The notes below the pieces were generated by a model. It was not told the DNA's origin and searched no databases. It was given only the letters and a program-made list of their open reading frames with translations. A DNA stretch of 64,000 bases from assembly GCF_030580995.1 (NCBI RefSeq), contig NZ_JAUQSZ010000012.1, forward strand, positions 1 to 64,000, given 5' to 3'. This DNA is from Sphingomonas immobilis (GTDB lineage Bacteria > Pseudomonadota > Alphaproteobacteria > Sphingomonadales > Sphingomonadaceae). Within the stretch, counting starts at the first letter, position 1. Every line of letters begins with the position of its first letter. Position numbers and translations under genes: made by a program. Below, piece after piece: positions 27,460 through 35,095 of the stretch.

Positions 27460-28686
27460 ATGGCCCCCGCCGTCCGCAGCCCCAAGAACCGCGCCGTCCG
27501 CGCCGCGGTCCACCGGCACGATCACCTTTCGAAACAGGGCATTCTGGAGCGCGCCTTCACCTTCGCCTTTCGCGGCCTTGTCTATGCGCAGATCTGGGAA
27601 GATCCCGCCGTCGACATGGAAGCGCTGGCGATCACGCCGGACAGCCATGTCGTCACGATCGCCTCGGGCGGGTGCAACATGATGTCGTACCTCACCGCGA
27701 ATCCGCGCGCGATCACCGCGGTCGACCTCAACACCGCGCATATCGCGCTCAACAAGCTGAAGGTGGCGGCAGCGCGGCATCTGCCCGATTACGAAACCTT
27801 CCACCGCTTCTTCGCGCGCGCCAACAGCCGCCAGAACATCCTCGCCTATCGCACCTGGGTGCGCCCGCATCTCGACGAGACCAGCAAGCGTTACTGGGAA
27901 AGCCGCGACATGGTCGGCCGCAGGCGGATCGGCGGCTTCGCCAAGGGCGTCTACAAGCGCGGGCTGCTCGGCAATTTCATCGGGGCGGCGCATCTCGTTG
28001 CGCGCCTGAACGGCGTGAATCCCAAAGTGCTGCTGACGGCCAAGTCGATCGAGGAACAGCGCGAAATCTTCGACCGCGAGTTCGCGCCGGTTTTCGACAA
28101 GGGCTTCGTCAAGTGGCTGACCGACCAGCCCGCGTCGCTGTTCGGCCTCGGCATTCCGCCCGCCCAGTACGAGGCGCTGGCTGGCGACGAGAAGATGGCG
28201 GTCGTGCTGCGGGAGCGGCTCGAGAAGCTCGCTTGCGATTTCGATCTCAAGGACAACTACTTCGCATGGCAGGCGTTCAACCGCGGCTATAGCGAAGATC
28301 CCAATGCACCGCTGCCGCCGTACCTCCAGAAGGAGCATTACGACGAGATCGTCGAGCGCGTGAACCGCATCGAGGTGCGCCACACCAATTTCACCGATTA
28401 TCTCAAGAGCCAGGATGACGCCTCGCTCGATCGTTACATCCTGCTCGACGCGCAGGACTGGATGACCGACGAGCAGCTCACCGACCTGTGGACGCAGATC
28501 ACGCGCACCGCCAAGCCGGGCAGCCGCGTGCTGTTCCGCACCGCCGGCGTCGCGACGATCCTGCCGGGCCGCGTGCCCGACGCCGTGCTTGGCAAGTGGG
28601 ATTATCGCGCGGAGGACTCGCTCGACTACACCAAGCGCGACCGCTCCTCGATCTATGGCGGCGTCCACCTCTACGTTCTGAAGTAA
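27460..28686 (+). CDS. btaA: BtaA-like SAM:diacylglycerol 3-amino-3-carboxypropyltransferase (DUF3419)
   Basis: BtaA transfers the aminocarboxypropyl group of SAM to diacylglycerol, the first step to the phosphorus-free betaine lipid DGTS. The 408-residue protein has the DUF3419 hallmarks: GLVYAQIWEDPAVDMEAL, VVTIASGGCNMMSYL, AVDLNTAHIALNKLK, and a C-terminal YILLDAQDWM..LTDLW and HLYVLK. The ATG at 27460 follows AGGAGA. btaB follows after one base. The upstream Pho-box-like site supports induction by phosphate limitation. Confidence 0.9.
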   Translation: MAPAVRSPKNRAVRAAVHRHDHLSKQGILERAFTFAFRGLVYAQIWEDPAVDMEALAITPDSHVVTIASGGCNMMSYLTANPRAITAVDLNTAHIALNKLKVAAARHLPDYETFHRFFARANSRQNILAYRTWVRPHLDETSKRYWESRDMVGRRRIGGFAKGVYKRGLLGNFIGAAHLVARLNGVNPKVLLTAKSIEEQREIFDREFAPVFDKGFVKWLTDQPASLFGLGIPPAQYEALAGDEKMAVVLRERLEKLACDFDLKDNYFAWQAFNRGYSEDPNAPLPPYLQKEHYDEIVERVNRIEVRHTNFTDYLKSQDDASLDRYILLDAQDWMTDEQLTDLWTQITRTAKPGSRVLFRTAGVATILPGRVPDAVLGKWDYRAEDSLDYTKRDRSSIYGGVHLYVLK

Positions 28687-28687
28687 G

Positions 28688-29338
28688 ATGGACGCGAATC
28701 ACGCCGGGCATATGGATGCGATCTACAGGTCGCAGCGCCATATCTACGACCTCACGCGCAAATATTACCTGCTCGGCCGCGATGCGCTGATCGAGGGGCT
28801 GGCACCGCCACCGGGCGGCACGGTGATCGAGATCGGCTGCGGCACCGGACGTAACCTGATCGCCGCGGCGAAGGCGTGGCCCGATGCGCGCTATTTCGGG
28901 ATCGATATCTCCGAGGCGATGCTTGAGACCGCGCGCGAGAGCGTCGCCAAGGCGGGGCTGTCCGACAAGATCATGCTGGCGCAAGGTGATGCGACCGCGT
29001 TCGACGCGCAGGCGCTGTTCGGCGTCGCGCGCTTCGACCGCGTTTTCCAGAGCTATACGCTGTCGATGATCCCCGATTGGAAGGGCGCGCTGCGGGAAGG
29101 CGCGTCGAAGGTCGCGCCGGGGGGGCGGCTCGACATCGTCGATTTCGGCCAGCAGGAACGCCTGCCCGCTGCGTTCAAGGCGATGCTGTTCGCGTGGCTC
29201 GCCAAGTTCGACGTAACGCCGCGCGCGGAGCTGAAACCGACCGTCTGCCAGATCGCCGCCGACACCGGCCTGACGGCGAGCTTCGCGACGCTGCGCAAGG
29301 GCTACGCCTGGTCGGCACGGCTCGCGCGCGAGGACTGA
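28688..29338 (+). CDS. btaB: BtaB-like N-methyltransferase
   Basis: BtaB methylates diacylglycerylhomoserine three times to give DGTS. The 216-residue class I methyltransferase begins with MDAIYRSQRHIYDLTRKYYLLGRDALIEGL, then has the SAM-binding VIEIGCGTGRNLIAAA, FGIDISEAML and FQSYTLSMIPDW. The N-terminal RHIYDLTRKYYLLGRD motif is characteristic for BtaB and related lipid methyltransferases. It is immediately downstream of btaA, which supports the assignment. Confidence 0.88.
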   Translation: MDANHAGHMDAIYRSQRHIYDLTRKYYLLGRDALIEGLAPPPGGTVIEIGCGTGRNLIAAAKAWPDARYFGIDISEAMLETARESVAKAGLSDKIMLAQGDATAFDAQALFGVARFDRVFQSYTLSMIPDWKGALREGASKVAPGGRLDIVDFGQQERLPAAFKAMLFAWLAKFDVTPRAELKPTVCQIAADTGLTASFATLRKGYAWSARLARED

Positions 29339-29348
29339 CGTCTTTCCG

Positions 29349-29435
29349 CTATTTGTGGAACAGCAGATAGAGGATCAGGATCACCGGCAGCGGAACGCCG
29401 AGCACCCAGAGCAGGCAGCCTTTGGGCAAGTTCAT
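29349..29435 (-). CDS. 28-residue membrane peptide, unknown
   Basis: A short frame starts at ATG 29435 with GGAGAGG upstream and encodes MNLPKGCLLWVLGVP followed by LPVILILYLLFHK. It is one hydrophobic span with a short polar start. The codon pattern and ribosome site suggest a real membrane micropeptide. It converges on btaB, with stops 10 bases apart. No function can be given. Confidence 0.6.
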   Translation of the reverse strand: MNLPKGCLLWVLGVPLPVILILYLLFHK

Positions 29436-29500
29436 CGTACTGGTCCTCTCCGTGTCGTTACGGGAGGAAAACGGCGCGACGCTTCCGAAAGTTCCGCCTG

Positions 29501-29522
29501 ATTACGCAGCCTTGCGCAGTTC
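29501..29522. repeat. Direct repeat copy at the 3' end of the unknown gene (matches hemA 3' end)
   Basis: The 22 bases beginning ATTACGCAGCCTTGCGCAGT match 29944-29965 with one mismatch. Both copies encode the last residues ELRKAA plus stop, here for the unknown gene and there for hemA. Confidence 0.85.
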
Positions 29523-29945
29523 CAGGACGTGTGCAGCCAGACGATGCAGCTTCGTCGTATCGATCTGCGCCAAGCGACGCTTGCCGAGGCGACCGTCCGC
29601 CATCGCCAGCGACTGGATCAGCGGATCGTCATCCTGCATCGCTTGCTCGATCGACATCTCGTGGGCAAACTCCCAGCACGCCCGATAGGCGTCCTGCCGA
29701 CTAAGTTCGCCGAAGTCTGCAAATTGGTGGGCATAGGCATTGTTGCGTTTCGCCGACCCGTGCTCATAGCCGTCGGCGATGTATTTTGCGCGCGTGCAGA
29801 AGTTGGCGATCACGGTGCCATCGAACGTCATCCAGGCATGACCGCACGTGCAGTTGCCATATCGAGTGCTATAAAGATCGAGCCGTCCACGCAGTTCCGG
29901 AGCGAATTTGTCGATAACGATCGCCCGGAGCCCGCTCCAGCGCAT
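29502..29945 (-). CDS. Uncharacterised protein inserted behind hemA
   Basis: The 147-residue protein starts at ATG 29945 in a one-base overlap with the hemA stop. Recognisable stretches are [49 protein letters not shown] and RRLAQIDTTKLHRLAAHVL; the first part recalls the uncharacterised SF0329-type family, but I am not sure. Its last six residues and their DNA duplicate the end of hemA, so the gene lies between 22-base direct repeats, as if it entered at the hemA 3' end. Codon use looks less G+C rich than neighbours. Confidence 0.65.
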   Translation of the reverse strand: MRWSGLRAIVIDKFAPELRGRLDLYSTRYGNCTCGHAWMTFDGTVIANFCTRAKYIADGYEHGSAKRNNAYAHQFADFGELSRQDAYRACWEFAHEMSIEQAMQDDDPLIQSLAMADGRLGKRRLAQIDTTKLHRLAAHVLELRKAA

Positions 29946-29965
29946 TACGCGGCCTTGCGCAGTTC
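29944..29965. repeat. Direct repeat copy at the hemA 3' end
   Basis: This is the partner of 29501-29522, 443 bases away. It encodes the hemA C-terminus ELRKAA and stop. Confidence 0.85.
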
Positions 29966-31186
29966 GAGCCGGCCCCAGATCTCGCCCAGAGCCTGGGTCA
30001 GTTCGCGCATCATCGCGGGCGTGTGGCTCGGGCCGGGCGTGAACCGCAGGCGCTCGGTACCGCGCGGCACGGTCGGGTAATTGATCGGCTGCACGTAGAT
30101 GCCGTATTCGGCGAGCAGGATATCGCTGATCCGCTTGGCCTTGACCGGATCGCCGACCATCAACGGCACGATATGCGTGTCGCCGAGCATCACCGGCAAG
30201 CCCGCCTCGGTCATCATCGCCTTCAGCCGCGCGGCCGCCGCCTGCTGCCCGTCGCGCTCGACCGAGGAGGCCTTGAGGTGGCGCACGCTCGCCAGCACGC
30301 CAGCGACCAACACCGGTGACAGCGAGGTCGTGAAGATGAAGCCCGGCGCATAGCTGCGGATCACGTCGATGATCATCTGGTCGGCGGCGATATAACCGCC
30401 CATCACGCCGAACGCCTTGCCGAGCGTCCCTTCGACGATGGTGATCCGGTCGGCAACGCCGTCACGCTCCGAAATGCCGCCGCCGCGCGCGCCGTACATG
30501 CCGACGGCGTGAACTTCGTCGAGATAGGTCAGCGCGTTGTACTTGTCGGCGAGATCGCAGATCGCGGCGAGCGGCGCGATGTCGCCTTCCATCGAATACA
30601 CGCTTTCGAACGCGATCAGTTTCGGCGCGGCCGGATCGACGCTCGCCAGCAATTCCTCGAGATGCGCGAGGTCGTTGTGGCGGAAGATATGCTTCTCGCA
30701 GCCCGAATTGCGGATGCCCGCGATCATGCTCGCGTGGTTCATCTCGTCCGAGAAGATGATGCAGCCCGGCAGGATCTTGGCGAGCGTCGCCAACGTCGCC
30801 TCGTTCGAGACGTATCCGCTGGTGAACAGCAAAGCGCCTTCCTTGCCGTGCAGGTCCGCAAGCTCGCCTTCGAGATCGACATGGTAATGCGTGTTGCCGC
30901 CGATGTTGCGCGTGCCGCCCGACCCGGCGCCCACGTCATGCAGCGCCTCTTCCATCGCCGCGATCACCTTCGGATGCTGGCCCATCGCGAGATAGTCGTT
31001 GGAACACCAGACGGTGATCGGCTTCGGCCCGTTATGCCCGGCGAAGCAGCGCGCATTGGGGTACATGCCCTTGTTGCGCAGGATGTCGATAAAGACGCGG
31101 TAGCGCCCTTCGGCATGCAGGCGATCGATCGCCTGGGTGAAGATTCGCGAGTAGTCGACCCCGCGCGTCTGTGCATCGAAATCCAT
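29945..31186 (-). CDS. hemA: 5-aminolevulinate synthase (C4 pathway)
   Basis: This PLP enzyme condenses glycine with succinyl-CoA to 5-aminolevulinate, the first haem precursor in alphaproteobacteria. The 413-residue protein has [13 protein letters not shown], the glycine-rich [42 protein letters not shown] and the PLP lysine K257 in [10 protein letters not shown]. Length is typical. Upstream lies a possible FNR-family box. The hemH gene for the last haem step is elsewhere in this window, not linked. Confidence 0.97.
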   Translation of the reverse strand: MDFDAQTRGVDYSRIFTQAIDRLHAEGRYRVFIDILRNKGMYPNARCFAGHNGPKPITVWCSNDYLAMGQHPKVIAAMEEALHDVGAGSGGTRNIGGNTHYHVDLEGELADLHGKEGALLFTSGYVSNEATLATLAKILPGCIIFSDEMNHASMIAGIRNSGCEKHIFRHNDLAHLEELLASVDPAAPKLIAFESVYSMEGDIAPLAAICDLADKYNALTYLDEVHAVGMYGARGGGISERDGVADRITIVEGTLGKAFGVMGGYIAADQMIIDVIRSYAPGFIFTTSLSPVLVAGVLASVRHLKASSVERDGQQAAAARLKAMMTEAGLPVMLGDTHIVPLMVGDPVKAKRISDILLAEYGIYVQPINYPTVPRGTERLRFTPGPSHTPAMMRELTQALGEIWGRLELRKAA

Positions 31187-31296
31187 AATCGGCGCGCTCT
31201 ACCCGCTCAGCCTGACGATTTCCAGAGTTTTACGAGCGCCAGCGCCGCACAAAAATGCGACCTTGGGATGAAATCTGCGTCAGGAACGCGCCGATC

Positions 31297-31310
31297 TTGC
31301 GTTGGATCAA
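31297..31310. promoter_or_regulatory. FNR/FixK-like site between hemA and a divergent small gene
   Basis: On the minus strand this reads TTGATCCAACGCAA. The left half is the perfect FNR half-site TTGAT and the right half matches ATCAA at 3 of 5. It lies about 110 bases from hemA and 125 from the divergent gene. hemA is FnrL- or FixK-controlled in some relatives. Confidence 0.35.
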
Positions 31311-31435
31311 GCGACTCGCAACCCGACATATGTTAAAGTGCGCCATCGCGGGCCGTGTTGTGTCGCAAGCATGCCCGCGATGAGAGATCCTGATACCCAT
31401 TGGGCGCTCCCGCTTGCTCTTCAGGAGCTCGGGCC

Positions 31436-31591
31436 ATGACTTCGCAAGACGCACAGAGACCGGATTATTACGCACGCCGCGCCGCGCAGGAACGCGCGCT
31501 CGCCGAACGTAGCAAAGACCCGTCGGCACGCCTCATCCACGCCGAACTGGCCGCGCGCTATGCGGAGATGATCGCACCCGTCACCGCTTAG
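31436..31591 (+). CDS. Small hydrophilic protein, 51 residues, unknown
   Basis: From the ATG at 31436, with AGGAG eight bases upstream, the frame encodes a soluble 51-residue protein: [20 protein letters not shown] and then SARLIHAELAARYAEMI. It is strongly helical and Ala/Arg-rich, without cysteines or membrane spans. Its TAG overlaps the TAA of convergent murI in the bases TTAG. I do not know a family function; similar short proteins seem common in sphingomonads. Confidence 0.7.
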   Translation: MTSQDAQRPDYYARRAAQERALAERSKDPSARLIHAELAARYAEMIAPVTA

Positions 31592-32397
31592 AGCGACTCG
31601 ACCCTAGACAGTCCGAATCGCGTCAGAGCGGGTCGCAGGCGAAGGTCGTTCGCGCCTTCGCCGGTGAAGACGGCTATCCCCTCGCCCGCCTGCTCGGGCC
31701 AGTCCTGTCCTTCCGTCAGATGCGCGACACGACGCGCGATCCCTGCCGATCCATCGACGAAGGCGATCGGGCGGGGGGCGGCGGCGATCAGCGCATCCGC
31801 GACCAGCGGGAAGTGCGTGCAGGCGTTGACGATTACGTCGATCTGGTCGCCGCCGGATTGGTCGAGCAGCCCCGACAGGATCGCGCGGTAGCGGTCGAGC
31901 GCGGTTTCCTCGTCGCGCAGCGCGGCTTCCGCCAGCGTCACCAATTCCGCCGATCCGTGGCGCAGCACCAGGCAGTCGCTCGCGAAGCGCGCGGCGAGAT
32001 CGTCGACATAGGGCTGGCGCACCGTCGCCTCGGTGCCGAGCACGCCGATCGTGCGCGTCTTGCTGAGGAGCGCGGCGGGCTTGATCGCGGGCACCGTGCC
32101 GACGATCGGCAGGTCGAGCGCAGCCCGCACGGCGCCCAGCGCAATGGTCGACGCGGTGTTGCAGGCGATGACGATCAGGCGCGGGCGATAGCGCTCCGCC
32201 AGCCGCCCGAGCAGCGCGGGCACGCGGGCGGCGATCTCGCTTTCAGTCTTGGTACCGTAGGGGAAACCCGCCGAATCGGCGACGTAGACGAACGGTGCGC
32301 GCGGCAGCAACGCCCGCGTCGGGCCGAGCACCGACAGCCCGCCCACGCCGGAATCGAAGAACAGGATCGGTCGCGCGTCCCCCATATTCTGCCGCAT
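31588..32397 (-). CDS. murI: Glutamate racemase
   Basis: MurI makes D-glutamate for peptidoglycan. The 269-residue protein has ILFFDSGVGGLSVL, VADSAGFPYG, and the two catalytic cysteines in VIACNTAS (C79) and VNACTHFP. The open frame runs far upstream over dprA as a shadow; the natural start is ATG 32397 or, 12 bases later, ATG 32385 (MGDARPILFF). Neither has a strong ribosome site. It is divergent from plsY across about 60 bases. Confidence 0.94.
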   Translation of the reverse strand: MRQNMGDARPILFFDSGVGGLSVLGPTRALLPRAPFVYVADSAGFPYGTKTESEIAARVPALLGRLAERYRPRLIVIACNTASTIALGAVRAALDLPIVGTVPAIKPAALLSKTRTIGVLGTEATVRQPYVDDLAARFASDCLVLRHGSAELVTLAEAALRDEETALDRYRAILSGLLDQSGGDQIDVIVNACTHFPLVADALIAAAPRPIAFVDGSAGIARRVAHLTEGQDWPEQAGEGIAVFTGEGANDLRLRPALTRFGLSRVESL

Positions 32398-32459
32398 AGT
32401 CGGGTGGCGCGATTTGACAACGCCCGCTAGAAGCATCGCCACGGGGACAAAGAACGAAC

Positions 32460-33065
32460 ATGCCGACCGAATATCTCTGGGCCGCACCAGCGGCAGCGCT
32501 GTTGTTCGGCTATCTGCTCGGATCGATCCCGTTCGGGCTGATCCTGACGCGGCTGGCCGGGGCGGGCGATCTGCGCAGCATCGGATCGGGCAATATCGGC
32601 GCGACCAACGTGCTGCGCACCGGGCGCAAGGGGCTGGCGGCGGCGACGCTGATCCTCGATGCGGCCAAGGGCTTCGCGGCGGTGGCGATCGTCGAGGCGG
32701 TGTCGCCGGGCAACGGCGCGGTCGCGGCGGCGGCGGCGTTCGTCGGGCATCTCTACCCGGTCTGGCTGCGCTTTCGCGGCGGCAAGGGCGTGGCGACGAT
32801 GCTGGGGATCGCGCTCGCGCTGAGCTGGCCGGTCGGGCTGGTCTATGCGCTGGTGTGGCTCGGGCTGCTGGCGGTCGTGCGGATATCGTCGGTGTCGGGG
32901 ATGAGCGCCGCCGTCGCCGCGCCGGTCGCGGCGGCGGTGCTGGGACGGTTCGAGATCGTGCCGCTGCTGATCGCGCTCGCGCTGATGGTGCTGTGGAAGC
33001 ACTCCGCCAATATCGGCCGCCTGCTCTCGGGCACCGAACCACGGGTCGGCACGTCGCGTGGCTGA
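32460..33065 (+). CDS. plsY: Acyl-phosphate:glycerol-3-phosphate acyltransferase PlsY
   Basis: PlsY is an inner-membrane enzyme that acylates glycerol-3-phosphate in the first step of phospholipid synthesis. The 201-residue protein has about five hydrophobic spans and the three cytoplasmic motifs: LGSIPFGLIL..GSGNIGATNVLR, GHLYPVWLRFRGGKGVAT and LWKHSANIGRLLSGTEPR. Length is normal. The dprA start overlaps its end by 8 bases. Confidence 0.96.
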   Translation: MPTEYLWAAPAAALLFGYLLGSIPFGLILTRLAGAGDLRSIGSGNIGATNVLRTGRKGLAAATLILDAAKGFAAVAIVEAVSPGNGAVAAAAAFVGHLYPVWLRFRGGKGVATMLGIALALSWPVGLVYALVWLGLLAVVRISSVSGMSAAVAAPVAAAVLGRFEIVPLLIALALMVLWKHSANIGRLLSGTEPRVGTSRG

Positions 33066-34137
33066 CGATACCGCCGTCGCCCGGCTGCGGCTGATCCGCA
33101 CCGCGCAGATCGGTCCGGTCACCTACCGCCAGCTCGTCGCGCGCTTCGGCGATGCGGCGTCCGCGATCGAGGCGCTGCCGCAGCTTGCCCAGCGCGGCGG
33201 CGGGCGCGCGCCCGCGGTCGCGCCGGTGGCGGTCGCGGAGCGCGAGCTGGCGGCGGCAAGGAAGCTCGGCGCGCGGCACCTGTTCATCGAGGATCAGGAC
33301 TATCCCGCGCTGCTCGCCGAACTCGACGATGCGCCGCCGGCGATGATGGTGCGCGGCAACGTCGCGCTCGCGCAGCGCACGACGGTGGCGATGGTCGGCG
33401 CGCGCAACGCCTCGGCCGCCGCGTGCCGCTTTGCGCGCCAGCTCGCCGCCGAACTGGGCCGCGAGGGCGCGACCGTGGTGTCGGGCCTGGCGCGCGGGGT
33501 CGACACCGCGGCGCATGTCGGATCGCTGGAGGGCGGCACGATCGGCGTGATCGCGGGCGGGATCGACGTGGTCTACCCGCCGGAGAATGCCGAATTGCAG
33601 GAGCGGATCGCCAGCGAGGGCCTGTTGATCGCCGAACAACCGCCCGGCACCGAGCCGCGCGCGCGCCACTTCCCATACCGCAACCGCATCATCGCCGGGC
33701 TTTCGCTCGGCACCGTCGTAGTCGAGGCGGCGCCGCGTTCGGGCTCGCTGATCACCGCGCGGCTGGCGGGCGAGGCTGGGCGCGAGGTAATGGCGGTGCC
33801 GGGCAGCCCGCTCGATCCGCGCGCGCAGGGTTGCAACGGGCTGATCCGCGAGGGCGCCACACTGGTGCAGTCGGCCGCCGACGTGCTCGAACAGATCCGC
33901 CCGATCGATGCGCGCGGCGTGCGATCGCCGGCCGGGCGCTTCGTCAGCGAGCCAGAGGACGCCAGCGATGCCGAGCGGCGGGCGGTGACAGGCCTGCTCG
34001 GGCCGGTGCCGGTCTCGGTCGACGAGATGATCCGCCAGTCGGGCCTGTCGCCGGCGGTGGTGCAGACGGTGCTGCTCGAACTCGAACTCGCCGGGCGGCT
34101 GGAACGGCGCGCGGGCGGTCTGGTCGCGCTGGTCTGA
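33058..34137 (+). CDS. dprA: DNA-processing protein DprA
   Basis: DprA protects incoming single-stranded DNA and loads RecA in natural transformation. The 359-residue protein starts with GTG at 33058, overlapping plsY by 8 bases. It has an N-terminal SAM-like region, the Rossmann core with VAMVGARNAS, VVSGLARGVDTAAH, VIAGGIDVVYPPEN, PRARHFPYRNRIIAGLS and VPGSPLDPRAQGCNGLI, and a C-terminal winged helix. The usual downstream topA is not present; the next gene is on the other strand. Confidence 0.95.
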   Translation: MADDTAVARLRLIRTAQIGPVTYRQLVARFGDAASAIEALPQLAQRGGGRAPAVAPVAVAERELAAARKLGARHLFIEDQDYPALLAELDDAPPAMMVRGNVALAQRTTVAMVGARNASAAACRFARQLAAELGREGATVVSGLARGVDTAAHVGSLEGGTIGVIAGGIDVVYPPENAELQERIASEGLLIAEQPPGTEPRARHFPYRNRIIAGLSLGTVVVEAAPRSGSLITARLAGEAGREVMAVPGSPLDPRAQGCNGLIREGATLVQSAADVLEQIRPIDARGVRSPAGRFVSEPEDASDAERRAVTGLLGPVPVSVDEMIRQSGLSPAVVQTVLLELELAGRLERRAGGLVALV

Positions 34138-34288
34138 CCGCGCGCTAGAGTGATAGCTCGCTTGACAGATTGACACCTGAATCGAAAATGTAAGGCGCGA
34201 TCGTTTCCGAAAACGTCATAATCGGGCCAGCGGTGTCAAAGAGCGGAAGCGCGACCATCGCAGCTTTCGCGCCTGTAGGACAGCGCGA

Positions 34289-34951
34289 TCAGGCCGCGAT
34301 CGGGAATCTCAGCAGCCTATCCTCGACCGCGATCAGCGCCTCCGCCCCGCGCCCGACGGCGCGGACGATTTCCGGGTGGCCCGCGTCGAGCCCGCCGGTC
34401 AGCGACCCGAAGGCGGGCAGGATGAGCTTGGCGGGGGTCGCGACGAAGCAGCGCCGCGAGACCTGCCGCCCGCGCACGCTCACGCGCAGCTTGGGGTGAT
34501 AATGGCCCGACAGCTCCGGCCGCGTCTCGCGCGGGTCGGCCTCGTGGCGCAGGATCAGCCCATCCACCTCGGCCTCCGCCACCACGGTCCCGCCGCAGCG
34601 ATCGATAAAGCCGGCGTCGTGGTTGCCGGTGATCCACGTCCAGCGCCGCGTGCCCGTCAGCGCGCGCAGCATCACCGTCGCGCGCTCGGGCAAGCGGTCG
34701 CAGCCCTTCGCGTCGTGGAAGCTGTCGCCGAGGCACCAGATCTCCTGCGCACCCGTCGTCACGGCGATGGCGGTGAGATCGGTCAGCGTCGCGATCGAAT
34801 CGTAGGGCGGCAGCATCTGTCCGCGCGCGGCGAACCAGCTCGCCTTCTCGAAATGCAGGTCCGCCACCAGCAGCGCGCGCCGCGCCGGCCAGAACAGCGC
34901 GCCCTGCGGCAGCGCGACCAGATCATGACCTGCGAACGAAAAGTGAACCAT
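34289..34951 (-). CDS. pdeM: Ligase-associated DNA damage response endonuclease PdeM
   Basis: PdeM is a calcineurin-like metallophosphoesterase usually linked with an LHR helicase and an ATP-dependent DNA ligase. The 220-residue protein has the metal motifs LLVADLHFEKASWF, CLGDSFHD, WITGNHDAGF and SGHYHPK. The partners (ligase, helicase Lhr) are not seen within the window. The 150-base gap behind dprA shows no gene. The family name rests on the motif set and length. Confidence 0.88.
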   Translation of the reverse strand: MVHFSFAGHDLVALPQGALFWPARRALLVADLHFEKASWFAARGQMLPPYDSIATLTDLTAIAVTTGAQEIWCLGDSFHDAKGCDRLPERATVMLRALTGTRRWTWITGNHDAGFIDRCGGTVVAEAEVDGLILRHEADPRETRPELSGHYHPKLRVSVRGRQVSRRCFVATPAKLILPAFGSLTGGLDAGHPEIVRAVGRGAEALIAVEDRLLRFPIAA

Positions 34952-35095
34952 GCCCCGCTATGCCGGGGTTTCGCGCTCGGGATCAAGACCCTCGATCGGT
35001 CGTTATCGCGGTGCAACAAAAGCGCTTGCTTGTCCGCACCGCGAGGCGCACAGCGCGCCGTCAGTTCGAGGCCCCCCTTGTATGGCTAGCGCCGC

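Noticed and set aside
32427..34176. Minus-strand extension upstream of murI
   Set aside because: It covers plsY and dprA and is basic low-complexity protein; glutamate racemase homology begins only at about 32385.
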